Assembly (NCBI GenBank): GCA_021287075.1
Contig: JAJTBD010000012.1
Location: 49,487 to 113,486 of the forward strand
Reading direction: 5' to 3'
Source of the DNA: Micrococcales bacterium
GTDB lineage: Bacteria > Actinomycetota > Actinomycetes > Actinomycetales > Dermatophilaceae
DNA: 64,000 bases
Positions within the stretch are counted from its first letter, which is position 1; every line of letters starts with the position of its first letter. Shown here in pieces: positions 51,018 through 59,262 of the stretch. Below the pieces are notes generated by a model that was not told the origin of the DNA, made no database searches, and saw nothing but the letters and a program-made list of their open reading frames with translations. The position numbers and the translations under genes are program-made.

Positions 51018-51629
51018 TCAGGAGGTGGCTGTGACGTCCACGTCGGCGCCGGTGGCGAGGTCGCCACACTCGACCAGCTCGACCCGTCTCTCGCGCAGAT
51101 AGTCGCGGGCGCCGCGGTCGCCGACGGCGGAGGCGATGACGCCCTCCCAGTGGTCGGCGCCCAGCAGCACCGGGTGGCCCGGGACCCCAAGGTATGCCGC
51201 GCGCGCCAGCGCGGCGCGACCCTCGCCGACCGCGCGCACCCGGGCCACGACCCGCTCGTCGACGTCGGGCAGGTCGACCAGATGCACCAGTGCGGCCGGG
51301 ACATCACCTCCCCGCCAGATGTCGCCGTCGCCGTCGCCGTCGCCGTCGAGCAGAGCAGCGAGGCCGGCCCGCAGGGATGCCCCCATGCCCTCCTCCCAGT
51401 CGTGGCACGCGACGATCTCGGCGTCACGGATGTCGCACTCCCCCAAGGCCTTTCGCACGAGCTCGGCCTCGGCACCGACCACCACATAAAGGGGCGCGCA
51501 CCCGCCGCCCGCGAGGGCGGCGAGTGCGCGGCATACCCAGGGGGTGCCATTGGCGTCGCGCACGAGGGCCTTGGGTCCACCCATCCGGCGGCCGGCCCCC
51601 GCGGCGAGGAGCAGGCCGGCGGTGGTCAC
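51018..51629 (-). CDS. NTP-transferase domain protein (MocA/MobA-like)
   Basis: A 203-aa nucleotidyltransferase-like protein, probably a molybdenum-cofactor cytidylyltransferase acting for the nearby Mo hydroxylase. The nucleotide-binding motif is GLLLAAGAGRRMGGPKALV at the N-terminus (LAAGxGxRMG). ACHDWEEGMGASLRAGL and HLVDLPDVDERVVAR follow. A perfect hexanucleotide repeat encodes DGDGDGDGD (about 51326-51350). GTG at 51629 with CATGAT 6 bases upstream. Cofactor specificity (MCD or MGD) is inferred from context. Confidence 0.82.
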   Translation of the reverse strand: MTTAGLLLAAGAGRRMGGPKALVRDANGTPWVCRALAALAGGGCAPLYVVVGAEAELVRKALGECDIRDAEIVACHDWEEGMGASLRAGLAALLDGDGDGDGDIWRGGDVPAALVHLVDLPDVDERVVARVRAVGEGRAALARAAYLGVPGHPVLLGADHWEGVIASAVGDRGARDYLRERRVELVECGDLATGADVDVTATS

Positions 51630-51655
51630 CCGGCCATCATGGCGACTCGCGCGGC

Positions 51656-53239
51656 TCAGCGCGAGGTGCCGACCTCCCAGATCGTCGTGGTGCCCGAGAC
51701 CTCGTTGCCGACGAGCAGGAGCGGCCTGCCGTTGGGGCTGTCGCCGGCCGGGACGAAGTGGACGCCCTCGGGGCCGAGGTCGCCCGCCATGCCCGCCTCC
51801 GGGTCGCCGGCACTGTCGCGGTTGATGCCATAGCCGGCGATGCGGCCGGCAGACGGGTCGGTCACGTCGACGGCGACGATGCCGGAGTTGCGCTCCAGGC
51901 CGACGAAGGCATAGGTGGCGCCACCGATCCGGCCCACATCGACACCTTCGGGCTCGGGGCCCTTGTTGTCGCTGCGGGTGTCGAAGGAGTCGTTCTCGAC
52001 GTGGTCGGCGTTGAACAGCTCCGGCCGGGCCGTCGCGGTGAGCTGCTCGAACGCGTCACCGGAGTCCCACACCAGCGCGCCGGTGGCAGCGTCGCGCACC
52101 GACACCGATCGCCCGCCGAAGGCGTGCAGCTGCGTGACCTCTCCCCTGTCGTTGACCGGGGAGGTCGTCGAGATGTTGAGGCGGCCCAGCGCCTTCTTGC
52201 CCTGGAGGGAGGCGGCGTTGGGGAAGACGGTCGGGTCCAGCGTCACGTCGGCGATGCGCTGCTCCTCGCTGAAGCACTCCCAGTCGCGGGCGTCGCCCTC
52301 GTTGGCCGTCACGAGATAGGTCGCGGCCTTGGCCTTGAAGGAGGCGATGCCGTCGGGGAGATACATGCCCTTGACCGGCCAGGTCGCGATGTTGACCTTG
52401 CCGTCCTTGTCGGAGGCGTCGAGCCCGCTGCCGGCGACCGAGTGGTCCTTCAGGCCCAGCGGCATGATCCGCGTGACGGTCGCCGAGGCGATGTCGACGA
52501 CGGCGACCGCGTTGTTCTCCTGGAGCGTGACATAGGCGGTCTTGCCGGTGTGGTCGACCGTGATGTATTCGGGCTCGATGTCCTGGGCGGCGTTGGAGCC
52601 GGGCCCGAAGATGCGCACGCCGTCGGCGCGCAGGGCCTCCTCCTTGCCGATCCAGGCGCGGAAGTCGGCGGTCGCCACCGTGGCCTTGGCGGCCCCGCCG
52701 CGCAGGTCGATCACCGAGACGCTGCCCTCGGGGTCGGTCATGCCCGGGCAGTAGCCGTCGGGCTCGCCCTCGTTGGCGACCAGGGCATGGCTGCCGTTGG
52801 CGGTGATCGTGACCATGTCGGGCAGGGCGCCGACGGCGAGGCGCTTGACGAGCGTGAGACGGCGGGCGTCGAAGAGGGCCACGCTGCCCCGCTGGGTCTT
52901 GTCCACGGCCTGCTCGGCCACGGCGATCAGATTGCCCTGCACCGCAACGCTGTTGGCGCCAGGCGTCGCGAGTGATCCGATCTTGTGCGGGGCGGCCGGG
53001 TCGGCGATGTCGATCACGTCGACCGTGCCGGCCTTGGCGTTGACCGAGAAGGCCCGCTGACGGATCGGGTCGTGGGCGACGATCTCGGAGCCACCCTCGT
53101 CAAAGGCACCGGTGCTCACGGTGCCGATCGGGGTGAGGGTGACCTCCGCGGGCCGCGGTGCGGCGGTGGCGGGGACGACGACGGCTGCGCCCAGAAGGGC
53201 GGCCGTGCACAGGGTGAGGGCAGGGCGGATGGCAGGCAT
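51656..53239 (-). CDS. secreted choice-of-anchor I-type beta-propeller protein
   Basis: A 527-aa secreted protein. A signal peptide (MPAIRPALTLCTAALLGAAV, then VPATAAP) with an AxA-like cleavage site is clear. The rest has repeated beta-propeller blades: GGSEIVAHDPIRQRAFSVNA, LPDMVTITANGSHALVANEG, EPEYITVDHTGKTAYVTLQE, and SDNKGPEPEGVDVGRIGGAT, which match the choice-of-anchor I family of extracellular proteins often linked to phosphatase-like genes. No cell-wall sorting motif is seen at the C-terminus. A leaderless -10 precedes the ATG at 53239. Confidence 0.82.
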   Translation of the reverse strand: MPAIRPALTLCTAALLGAAVVVPATAAPRPAEVTLTPIGTVSTGAFDEGGSEIVAHDPIRQRAFSVNAKAGTVDVIDIADPAAPHKIGSLATPGANSVAVQGNLIAVAEQAVDKTQRGSVALFDARRLTLVKRLAVGALPDMVTITANGSHALVANEGEPDGYCPGMTDPEGSVSVIDLRGGAAKATVATADFRAWIGKEEALRADGVRIFGPGSNAAQDIEPEYITVDHTGKTAYVTLQENNAVAVVDIASATVTRIMPLGLKDHSVAGSGLDASDKDGKVNIATWPVKGMYLPDGIASFKAKAATYLVTANEGDARDWECFSEEQRIADVTLDPTVFPNAASLQGKKALGRLNISTTSPVNDRGEVTQLHAFGGRSVSVRDAATGALVWDSGDAFEQLTATARPELFNADHVENDSFDTRSDNKGPEPEGVDVGRIGGATYAFVGLERNSGIVAVDVTDPSAGRIAGYGINRDSAGDPEAGMAGDLGPEGVHFVPAGDSPNGRPLLLVGNEVSGTTTIWEVGTSR

Positions 53240-53245
53240 GGGCGC

Positions 53246-53251
53246 AAGTTA
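53246..53251 (-). promoter_or_regulatory. -10 box of a leaderless promoter (secreted propeller protein)
   Basis: TAACTT on the minus strand with a 6-base spacer before the ATG at 53239. Confidence 0.5.
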
Positions 53252-53309
53252 GGTGCACCAGAGGGCCGACCGTGCGTCACCGGGATGAACCGGCAGTGAA
53301 CCTCCGCGG

Positions 53310-53354
53310 ACGGTGGGGTATGCCGCGAGGTCGCCTCGCGGCATACCCCACCGT
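53310..53354 (-). terminator. GTATGCC-paired hairpin downstream of the kinase fusion gene
   Basis: Perfect 21-bp stem (53310-53330 and 53334-53354) with a 3-base loop, the longest perfect stem of this family in the window. It lies 24 bases after the stop codon. Confidence 0.85.
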
Positions 53355-53378
53355 CTGGGACGAGAGGTCCGTGGGCGG

Positions 53379-56060
53379 TCAGCGACGGTCTGCGTCGAGC
53401 AGGAGCTGCTCGCAGCCCGACGGCGTGGCGACCGGAGCCACCCGGGAGCGCGAGAGGGACCACTCGAGCAGGTTGCGGGGGGCGCCACCCCCGGCCTGGC
53501 CGGCCAGGACGCAGGCGCTCAGCTCGGCGGGCAGCCGCCCCTCGCGCACGGCCGGGCTCGCGTCCGGCCCGAGGCTGGCCAGATAGGCCGCGTCGAGTTT
53601 GCCGGTGGCGTGATAGCGCTCGATGTTGTGCGCGGCGACCCAGCCCTGTGGGTTGAGGAGGCCGAAACCGAGGACCATGGCCGCCCCGCCGAGCAGTGCG
53701 GCGCGCGGCAGCCAGTCCAGGCGCAGCCGGATGCCGGAGGCGAGGAGTCCGACGATCACCAGGCCGAGCCAGACCTCGAAGGCGATCACGAACAGGCGCA
53801 GGGTGGTGAAGCCGTAGGCCGCCTGATAGAGGCCCACCCGCCACAGCGCGGAGGCGACGACCAGGAGGGTCAGGGCGCACAGCGCGCCGAGGACGGCGCG
53901 GGTGACCAGCCGTCCCCTGGGATGGCCGAGCTGGGCCTTGCGCAGCGCGACCGCGACCACGAGGAGGGTCAGAGTCGTTGCGACAGTGAGCTGCCCGAAG
54001 CCCTGGTGGGTGTAGTCGGCATAGGTCATGCCGGTCGTGCGACGGACATAGTCGTGGCCGGCGAAGAGGGCTGTGGCCTGGGCTGCGATGAAGCCGGCGA
54101 AGACGAGCACCGTCCCGGCGAGCGGCACCACCCACTCCCACAGGTGGCGCACCGGGCGGCCAGGGGCAGGCCGGACCCGCTCGACTGGCGGCGGGTTGAG
54201 CGCGAGATAGGTGCCGGCGAGCGTGACGCCGCCGACGAGGAACCACAGGAAACTGCGCTGGGTGAAGGAGGCCCACCGCAGCTCGGGGACCAGGGCCTTG
54301 GCCCACGACCCGAAGACCGCGTCGGCAGAGGCGAAGAGGGCACCGAAGACGATGACCAGGACCGCCGACACCAGCGCGGTGCGGATGGCCGCCCAGAAGA
54401 CCGTGCGGCGGGACATCGCGCGGATCGAGCGGCCGAGGAGGGGCAGCCCGCGCAGCCCGGACAGGACCCACGACACCCCCGAGGCGACCATGGCCGGGAC
54501 GCTTCGCGCGTCGGTCACCGCTGTCGCCAACAGGACTGCAGCAGCGACGAATCCGAGCATCACCAGGCCCTCGTCGGCGCGGACCGCGGCGAGCGACAGC
54601 ATGGGCAGGCCGACGGCCACCGACGCCAGTCCCCAGCGCGAGCGGATGGCCCGGGACGCCTGGGCGATCACGCCGGCCGCGGCCAGGAGGACCAGCACGA
54701 CGCCCAGTCCCATCCGGCCCTCGGGGAGGATGGCCGCGCCGAGCATGCCGACAGCGGCCGCGGCCAGGACCCGCCGGGGCTGGGGCCGGCTGACACGCTC
54801 GGGCCAGATCGCCCCGAAGACCCCCTCGACGGTCCCGGCGGGCGCGGAGGCCCCGGTGGGCAGTGGCGGTGCGCCCAGCGGCGGCGCGGGTGTGGCAGTC
54901 ATCGTCGTCATCCTCGGGGTCGGTTCTGGTTGGCTCTGTTGTGGCCGGGCCGGCTCAGGCTGGGTCGGCTCAGGCTGGGTCGGGCTCGGCTGGGCCGGGC
55001 TGGTCTGCACGGGCTGGGCCGCGCCCGGCCGGGGAGGGGCCTCGACCCGGCAGGGGCGGAGCGGCCGCGGGTCGATCGGCAGCCGCACGACGACCCGCGC
55101 CCCTCTCTCCCCGGGGGCAGGGTCGAGCGCCGAGACGGCGCCGCCATGCAGCTCGCACACCCATCGCGCGATCGCCAGCCCCAGGCCTGTGCCGCCGCCC
55201 CCGCTGCCCGTGCCGAAGCGCTCGAAGACCCGCTCCCGCTCCTGCGCCGGTATGCCGCTGCCCTGGTCGGTGACCGTGAGCGTCCAGTCGGCGCCCGCTC
55301 GCCGGGCGCGGATCCCCACGTGCCCTCCGACAGGACTGTGCCGGGCGGCGTTGTCGAGGAGGTTGCCGACGACCTGGGCCAGGCGGGCGGCGTCACCGCG
55401 CGCGCTCAGGTCGGGCTCGACGTCGACGTCGAAGGTGACTGTGCGAGAGGCGATCTCGGCCTCTCGCACGGCACCGGAGACCAGCTCTGCCACGTCGAGC
55501 CGGTCGAGGGACAGGGCTGCAGCCCCGCCGTCGATGCGGGAGAGGTCGAGCAGGTCCTCGACGAGCTGGGAGAGCCGCTCGGCCTGGTCCAGCGCCGACT
55601 GGAGCACCGTGTCGTCCGGGCGCACGACGCCGTCGACGAGGTTCTCCAGCACGGCGCGCTGCGCCGCGAGGGGCGTGCGCAGCTCGTGGGAGACGGTGGC
55701 CACCAGCTGCCGTCGCTGCTCGTCGACCTCGGACAGGTCGGCCGCCATGCGGTTGAAGGAGTCCGCCAGCACCCCCACCTCGTCGGCGGCGGAGGTCTCC
55801 ACCCGGCGGGAGTAGTCGCCGCGCGACATCCGCCGGGCGGCCGCCGTCATCTCGCGCAGCGGCGCGGTCATCCCACTCGCCAGCCACTGGGTGACCAGCA
55901 GCGCGACCGCGATCGTCACCGGCAGCGTCACCCAGCCGCTGACTCCCGCCTTGGAGCCGATCGCCAGGACAGTGGCCGCGGCGACGATGCTGGCCCCGAC
56001 GAGCACGCCGAGCTTGACCTTGATGGACGCGAGCCGGTCGAGGGGGTGCCGGGGGATCAT
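53379..56060 (-). CDS. sensor histidine kinase fused to a DUF4173/DUF4153-type membrane domain
   Basis: One 893-aa open frame. The kinase part has two membrane helices with a short outside loop, a HAMP region (PLREMTAAARRMSRGDYSRR), the H box TVSHELRTPLAAQRAVLENL near residue 121, the N box QVVGNLLDNAARHSP and the G box TGLGLAIARWVCELHGG near 290. A Pro/Gln/Glu linker (about 335-385; repeated PTQPEP) leads into a polytopic region (residue 387 to end) with SFTQRSFLWFLVGGVTLAGT and DYVRRTTGMTYADYTHQGFG, typical of DUF4153/DUF4173 proteins, which are normally encoded separately. An ATG at 54902 has GAGG 8 bases upstream and could start the membrane part alone. ATGA overlap with the response regulator. 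Confidence 0.85.
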   Translation of the reverse strand: MIPRHPLDRLASIKVKLGVLVGASIVAAATVLAIGSKAGVSGWVTLPVTIAVALLVTQWLASGMTAPLREMTAAARRMSRGDYSRRVETSAADEVGVLADSFNRMAADLSEVDEQRRQLVATVSHELRTPLAAQRAVLENLVDGVVRPDDTVLQSALDQAERLSQLVEDLLDLSRIDGGAAALSLDRLDVAELVSGAVREAEIASRTVTFDVDVEPDLSARGDAARLAQVVGNLLDNAARHSPVGGHVGIRARRAGADWTLTVTDQGSGIPAQERERVFERFGTGSGGGGTGLGLAIARWVCELHGGAVSALDPAPGERGARVVVRLPIDPRPLRPCRVEAPPRPGAAQPVQTSPAQPSPTQPEPTQPEPARPQQSQPEPTPRMTTMTATPAPPLGAPPLPTGASAPAGTVEGVFGAIWPERVSRPQPRRVLAAAAVGMLGAAILPEGRMGLGVVLVLLAAAGVIAQASRAIRSRWGLASVAVGLPMLSLAAVRADEGLVMLGFVAAAVLLATAVTDARSVPAMVASGVSWVLSGLRGLPLLGRSIRAMSRRTVFWAAIRTALVSAVLVIVFGALFASADAVFGSWAKALVPELRWASFTQRSFLWFLVGGVTLAGTYLALNPPPVERVRPAPGRPVRHLWEWVVPLAGTVLVFAGFIAAQATALFAGHDYVRRTTGMTYADYTHQGFGQLTVATTLTLLVVAVALRKAQLGHPRGRLVTRAVLGALCALTLLVVASALWRVGLYQAAYGFTTLRLFVIAFEVWLGLVIVGLLASGIRLRLDWLPRAALLGGAAMVLGFGLLNPQGWVAAHNIERYHATGKLDAAYLASLGPDASPAVREGRLPAELSACVLAGQAGGGAPRNLLEWSLSRSRVAPVATPSGCEQLLLDADRR

Positions 56061-56797
56061 GCCCCGCTCCCCTGCGCCCCAGTCCCGGCCGCAGTCTCGG
56101 TGCGGGTCTCGAGGGCATAGCCGACACCGTGCACGGTGCGCACGCGCTCGGCGCCGATCTTGGCGCGCAGCCCCTTGATGTGGCTGTCGAGCGTGCGGGT
56201 CCCGCTCGCGTCCGACCAGCCCCACACGGCCTCCATCAGCTGGGTGCGGGTGAAGACGGTGCCCGGCTCGGTCGCCAGCTGGGCCAGCAGCTCGAACTCG
56301 GTCGGGGTCAGGGTCGCCGGCCGGCCCTCCACCGTCACCCGGTGGGTGGCGGCGTCGATGACGAGGCCGCCGACGGTCACGGCCGCGGGCCGGGCGGCCG
56401 CCAGCCCCCTGGCCCGCTCGACGCGGCGCAGCAGGGCGCGCAGCCGGGCGACGACCTCGCGCATCCGGAAGGGCTTGGTCAGGTAGTCGTCGGCCCCGAC
56501 GCCGAGTCCGACGATGATGTCGGTCTCCTCGTCGCGGGCGGTGAGCATCAGGACCGGGACGGGCCGGTCGGACTGGATGCGGCGGCACACCTCCAGCCCG
56601 TCGATGCCAGGCAGCATCAGGTCGAGCAGGACGGCGTCAGGGCGGTGCTCCTCGACGGCCGCCACGGCGGCCAGCCCGTCCCAGGCGCGGTGCACCGTGA
56701 AGCCCTCGGCGACGAGACGGTCGGTCAGCGCCTGGTTGATCGTGGGGTCGTCCTCGACGACGAGCACCACTGCCCCGGCGTCACCTGTCTGGCTCAT
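56057..56797 (-). CDS. OmpR/PhoB-family response regulator
   Basis: DNA-binding response regulator, 246 aa. The receiver domain has VEDDPTINQAL, the phospho-acceptor Asp in DAVLLDLMLPGIDGLEVCRR near residue 58, LTARDEETD and the conserved Lys in DDYLTKPFRMREVVARLRAL. The winged-helix effector has LTPTEFELLAQLATEPGTVF and RTLDSHIKGLRAKIG. It partners the kinase fusion downstream. Targets are unknown. It may control its own promoter, which is a leaderless TAGGCT type. Confidence 0.95.
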   Translation of the reverse strand: MSQTGDAGAVVLVVEDDPTINQALTDRLVAEGFTVHRAWDGLAAVAAVEEHRPDAVLLDLMLPGIDGLEVCRRIQSDRPVPVLMLTARDEETDIIVGLGVGADDYLTKPFRMREVVARLRALLRRVERARGLAAARPAAVTVGGLVIDAATHRVTVEGRPATLTPTEFELLAQLATEPGTVFTRTQLMEAVWGWSDASGTRTLDSHIKGLRAKIGAERVRTVHGVGYALETRTETAAGTGAQGSGA

Positions 56798-56803
56798 ATG
56801 GCG

Positions 56804-56809
56804 AGCCTA
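56804..56809 (-). promoter_or_regulatory. -10 box of a leaderless promoter (response regulator)
   Basis: TAGGCT on the minus strand with a 6-base spacer before the ATG at 56797. Confidence 0.55.
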
Positions 56810-56874
56810 CGAGCGTGCTCGTGGAGGCCGCTGGCGCGATGTCTGGAGATTGTGTGCAGATGCCCCACTACAGG

Positions 56875-56910
56875 GGTATGCCGCGCGCTCGGGTGAGCGC
56901 GCGGCATACC
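56875..56910 (-). terminator. GTATGCC-paired hairpin downstream of the acyl-CoA dehydrogenase gene
   Basis: Perfect 16-bp stem GGTATGCCGCGCGCTC / GAGCGCGCGGCATACC with a 4-base loop, 17 bases after the stop codon. It closes the four-gene catabolic operon. Confidence 0.85.
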
Positions 56911-56926
56911 TCAGGGGATGGCCGGG

Positions 56927-58117
56927 TCAGCGGAAGGCGGCCTCGCCGGTGAGGGCCTGCCCGACGACCAGGGTGTGCATCTCGACGGTGCCCTCGTAGG
57001 TGAGCACGGACTCAAGGTTGTTGGCGTGTCGGATGACCGGGAACTCGAGGCTGATCCCGTTGGCGCCCAACATGGTTCGCGCGGTGCGGCAGATCTCGAT
57101 GGCCTCGCGGACATTGTTGAGCTTGCCATAGGAGACGTGCTCCGGGCGGCAGGTGCCGTTGTCCTTGCGGCGGCCGATGTGCAGCGCCAGCAGCTCGCCC
57201 TTGATCAGCTCGAGGGACATGTCGGCGAGCTTCTTCTGGGTCAGCTGGAAGCCGGCGATCGGCTTGCCGAACTGCTCGCGCTCCATCGTGTACTGCAACG
57301 CAGCGTCGAAGGAGCTGCGGGCGGCGCCCATCGCGCCCCAGACGATGCCATAGCGGGCCTCGTTGAGGCAGGACAGCGGACCCTTGAGGCCACGGACCTC
57401 GGGGAAGGCGGCCTCCTCCGGCAGGCGCACGTCGTCGAGGACGAGCTCGGAGGTGACCGACGCGCGCAGAGACATCTTGTGCTTGATCTCCGGAGCGGAG
57501 AAGCCGGGGGTGTCGGTCGGGACGACGAAGCCGCGGATGCCCTCGTCGGTCTGGGCCCACACGACGGCGACATCGGCGATGGTGCCGTTGGTGATCCACA
57601 TCTTGCGGCCGTTGAGCACCCAGTCGGTGCCGTCCTTCTTGGCGCGGGTGCGCATCGAGCCGGGGTCGGAGCCGTGGTCGGGCTCGGTGAGGCCGAAGCA
57701 GCCGATCCTGTCGCCGGCGGCCATACCGGGCAGCCACTCCTGCTTCTGCTCCTCGGTGCCCCAGCGCCAGATGGCGAACATCGCGAGCGAGCCCTGGACC
57801 GAGACCATCGAGCGGATGCCCGAGTCGCAGGCCTCGAGCTCGAGGCAGGCCAGGCCGTAGTCGACGGCGGACATGCCTGCGCAGCCGTAGCCCTCGAGGT
57901 GCATGCCGAGCAGGCCGAGGCCGCCGAACTCCTTCATCAGGGCGCGCGGGTCGTCGATGACGCCGCTCTCGAACCAGTCGGCGATGTGCGGCTGGACCTT
58001 GGTCTCGCACAGGTTGCGGACGGCGCCGCGGATGGCCTTCTCCTCCGCGGAGAGGACGTCGTCGATGCCGATGGGGTCGTTGCGGTCGAAGGGCGGGAGG
58101 GGGCCTGCGGTGCTCAT
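56927..58117 (-). CDS. gcdH: acyl-CoA dehydrogenase, probably glutaryl-CoA dehydrogenase
   Basis: FAD enzyme oxidising an acyl-CoA; in this context glutaryl-CoA to crotonyl-CoA and CO2. The 396-aa protein has EEKAIRGAVRNLCETKVQPH, GCFGLTEPDHGSDPGSMRTR, LNGRKMWITNGTIADVAVVW and the catalytic Glu in ESVLTYEGTVEMHTLVVGQA near residue 372. The LTEPDHGSDP and YEGT motifs are those of the glutaryl-CoA dehydrogenase group. The ATG at 58117 overlaps the CoA-transferase stop as ATGA. Confidence 0.83.
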   Translation of the reverse strand: MSTAGPLPPFDRNDPIGIDDVLSAEEKAIRGAVRNLCETKVQPHIADWFESGVIDDPRALMKEFGGLGLLGMHLEGYGCAGMSAVDYGLACLELEACDSGIRSMVSVQGSLAMFAIWRWGTEEQKQEWLPGMAAGDRIGCFGLTEPDHGSDPGSMRTRAKKDGTDWVLNGRKMWITNGTIADVAVVWAQTDEGIRGFVVPTDTPGFSAPEIKHKMSLRASVTSELVLDDVRLPEEAAFPEVRGLKGPLSCLNEARYGIVWGAMGAARSSFDAALQYTMEREQFGKPIAGFQLTQKKLADMSLELIKGELLALHIGRRKDNGTCRPEHVSYGKLNNVREAIEICRTARTMLGANGISLEFPVIRHANNLESVLTYEGTVEMHTLVVGQALTGEAAFR

Positions 58118-59262
58118 GAGTTCCTCTTCTCTGCGGCCAGCCACTGGCGGACCTGGTCGGTGTGCTGTCCCAGCGTGGGTGGTGCGGTCGGGGTCCGGAG
58201 CTCGCTCCGGGAGTAGGTGACGGCGTGGCGGATCTGGGCGGGGTGGCCCTCGCCGACGTCGACGGTGGGTGCCAGACCGAGCTCGCGAGCGCGCTCGATC
58301 GCGGTGCCGATGTGGCCGACCTCGCCGACGGGGATGTCGGCGCCGGCCAGCAGGTCGCGCCAGTGCGCGACATCGGCCGTGCTGAGCGCGTCCTCGAGCT
58401 GGGCGATGAGGTCGGGACGGTTGTGCACCCGGGCCGGGTTGGTCGCGAAGCGCTCGTCGGTCGCCAGCTCGGGCCGGCCCAGTGCCGTTGCGAGACGGGC
58501 GAACTGGCCGTCGTTGCCACAGGCCACGGCGAGCAGCCCGTCGCGGCAGTGCAGGGTCTCATAGGGCGCGATCGAGGGGTGCTGGTTGCCCATCCGGCCC
58601 GGCGGGACACCCGTGGTCAGGTAGTTGCTGGCCTGGTTGGCCAGCGACCCCAGCAGGCTGGAGAGCAGGTTGACCTCGACGTGCTGGCCGCGCCCGGACG
58701 CGTGCCGCTCGTTGAGCGCGGCCAGGATGCCGATGACAGCGTCCTTGCCGGTGAGCACGTCGACCAGGGCGACCCCGACCTTGGTGGGGTCACCGTCGGC
58801 AGGGCCGGTGATGCTCATCAGGCCGCCGAGCGCCTGCACGATGAAGTCATAACCCGGGAGCGCCGCCCCGGCGCCGCTGCCAAAACCGGAGACGGAACAG
58901 TAGACGAGACCGGGGTTGACCTCGCTCAGCTCGGCATAGCCCAGGCCCAGCCGGTCGAAGGTGCCCACCCGGAAGTTCTCGACGAGCACGTCTGCGCGCG
59001 TGGCGATCTCGCGGGCGACCGCGAGGTCGTCGGGGTCGCGCAGGTCGAGGGTGATGCTCTCCTTGGAGCGGTTGGCGCACTCGAAGTAGGCGCTGGACGT
59101 CTCCGTCCAGGGCGGCCCCCAGGAGCGGGTGTCGTCGCCCACCTCAGGGCGCTCGATCTTGATGACCCGGGCGCCCAGGTCGGCGAGGGTGGTGGTGGCG
59201 AGGGGGCCGGCCAGCACCCGGCTGAAGTCGGCGACGACCAGGCCATCCAGGGGCAGGCTCAT
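58114..59262 (-). CDS. class III (CaiB/BaiF) CoA-transferase
   Basis: A 382-aa family III CoA-transferase. It has LPLDGLVVADFSRVLAGPLA, DLGARVIKIERPEVGDDTRS, the PPWTETSSAYFECANRSKES region and the catalytic Asp in VGVALVDVLTGKDAVIGILA near residue 167. Next to a glutaryl-CoA dehydrogenase it most likely transfers CoA from succinyl-CoA to glutarate, like the mammalian SUGCT enzyme. Overlaps the aldehyde dehydrogenase stop as ATGA. Confidence 0.85.
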   Translation of the reverse strand: MSLPLDGLVVADFSRVLAGPLATTTLADLGARVIKIERPEVGDDTRSWGPPWTETSSAYFECANRSKESITLDLRDPDDLAVAREIATRADVLVENFRVGTFDRLGLGYAELSEVNPGLVYCSVSGFGSGAGAALPGYDFIVQALGGLMSITGPADGDPTKVGVALVDVLTGKDAVIGILAALNERHASGRGQHVEVNLLSSLLGSLANQASNYLTTGVPPGRMGNQHPSIAPYETLHCRDGLLAVACGNDGQFARLATALGRPELATDERFATNPARVHNRPDLIAQLEDALSTADVAHWRDLLAGADIPVGEVGHIGTAIERARELGLAPTVDVGEGHPAQIRHAVTYSRSELRTPTAPPTLGQHTDQVRQWLAAEKRNS

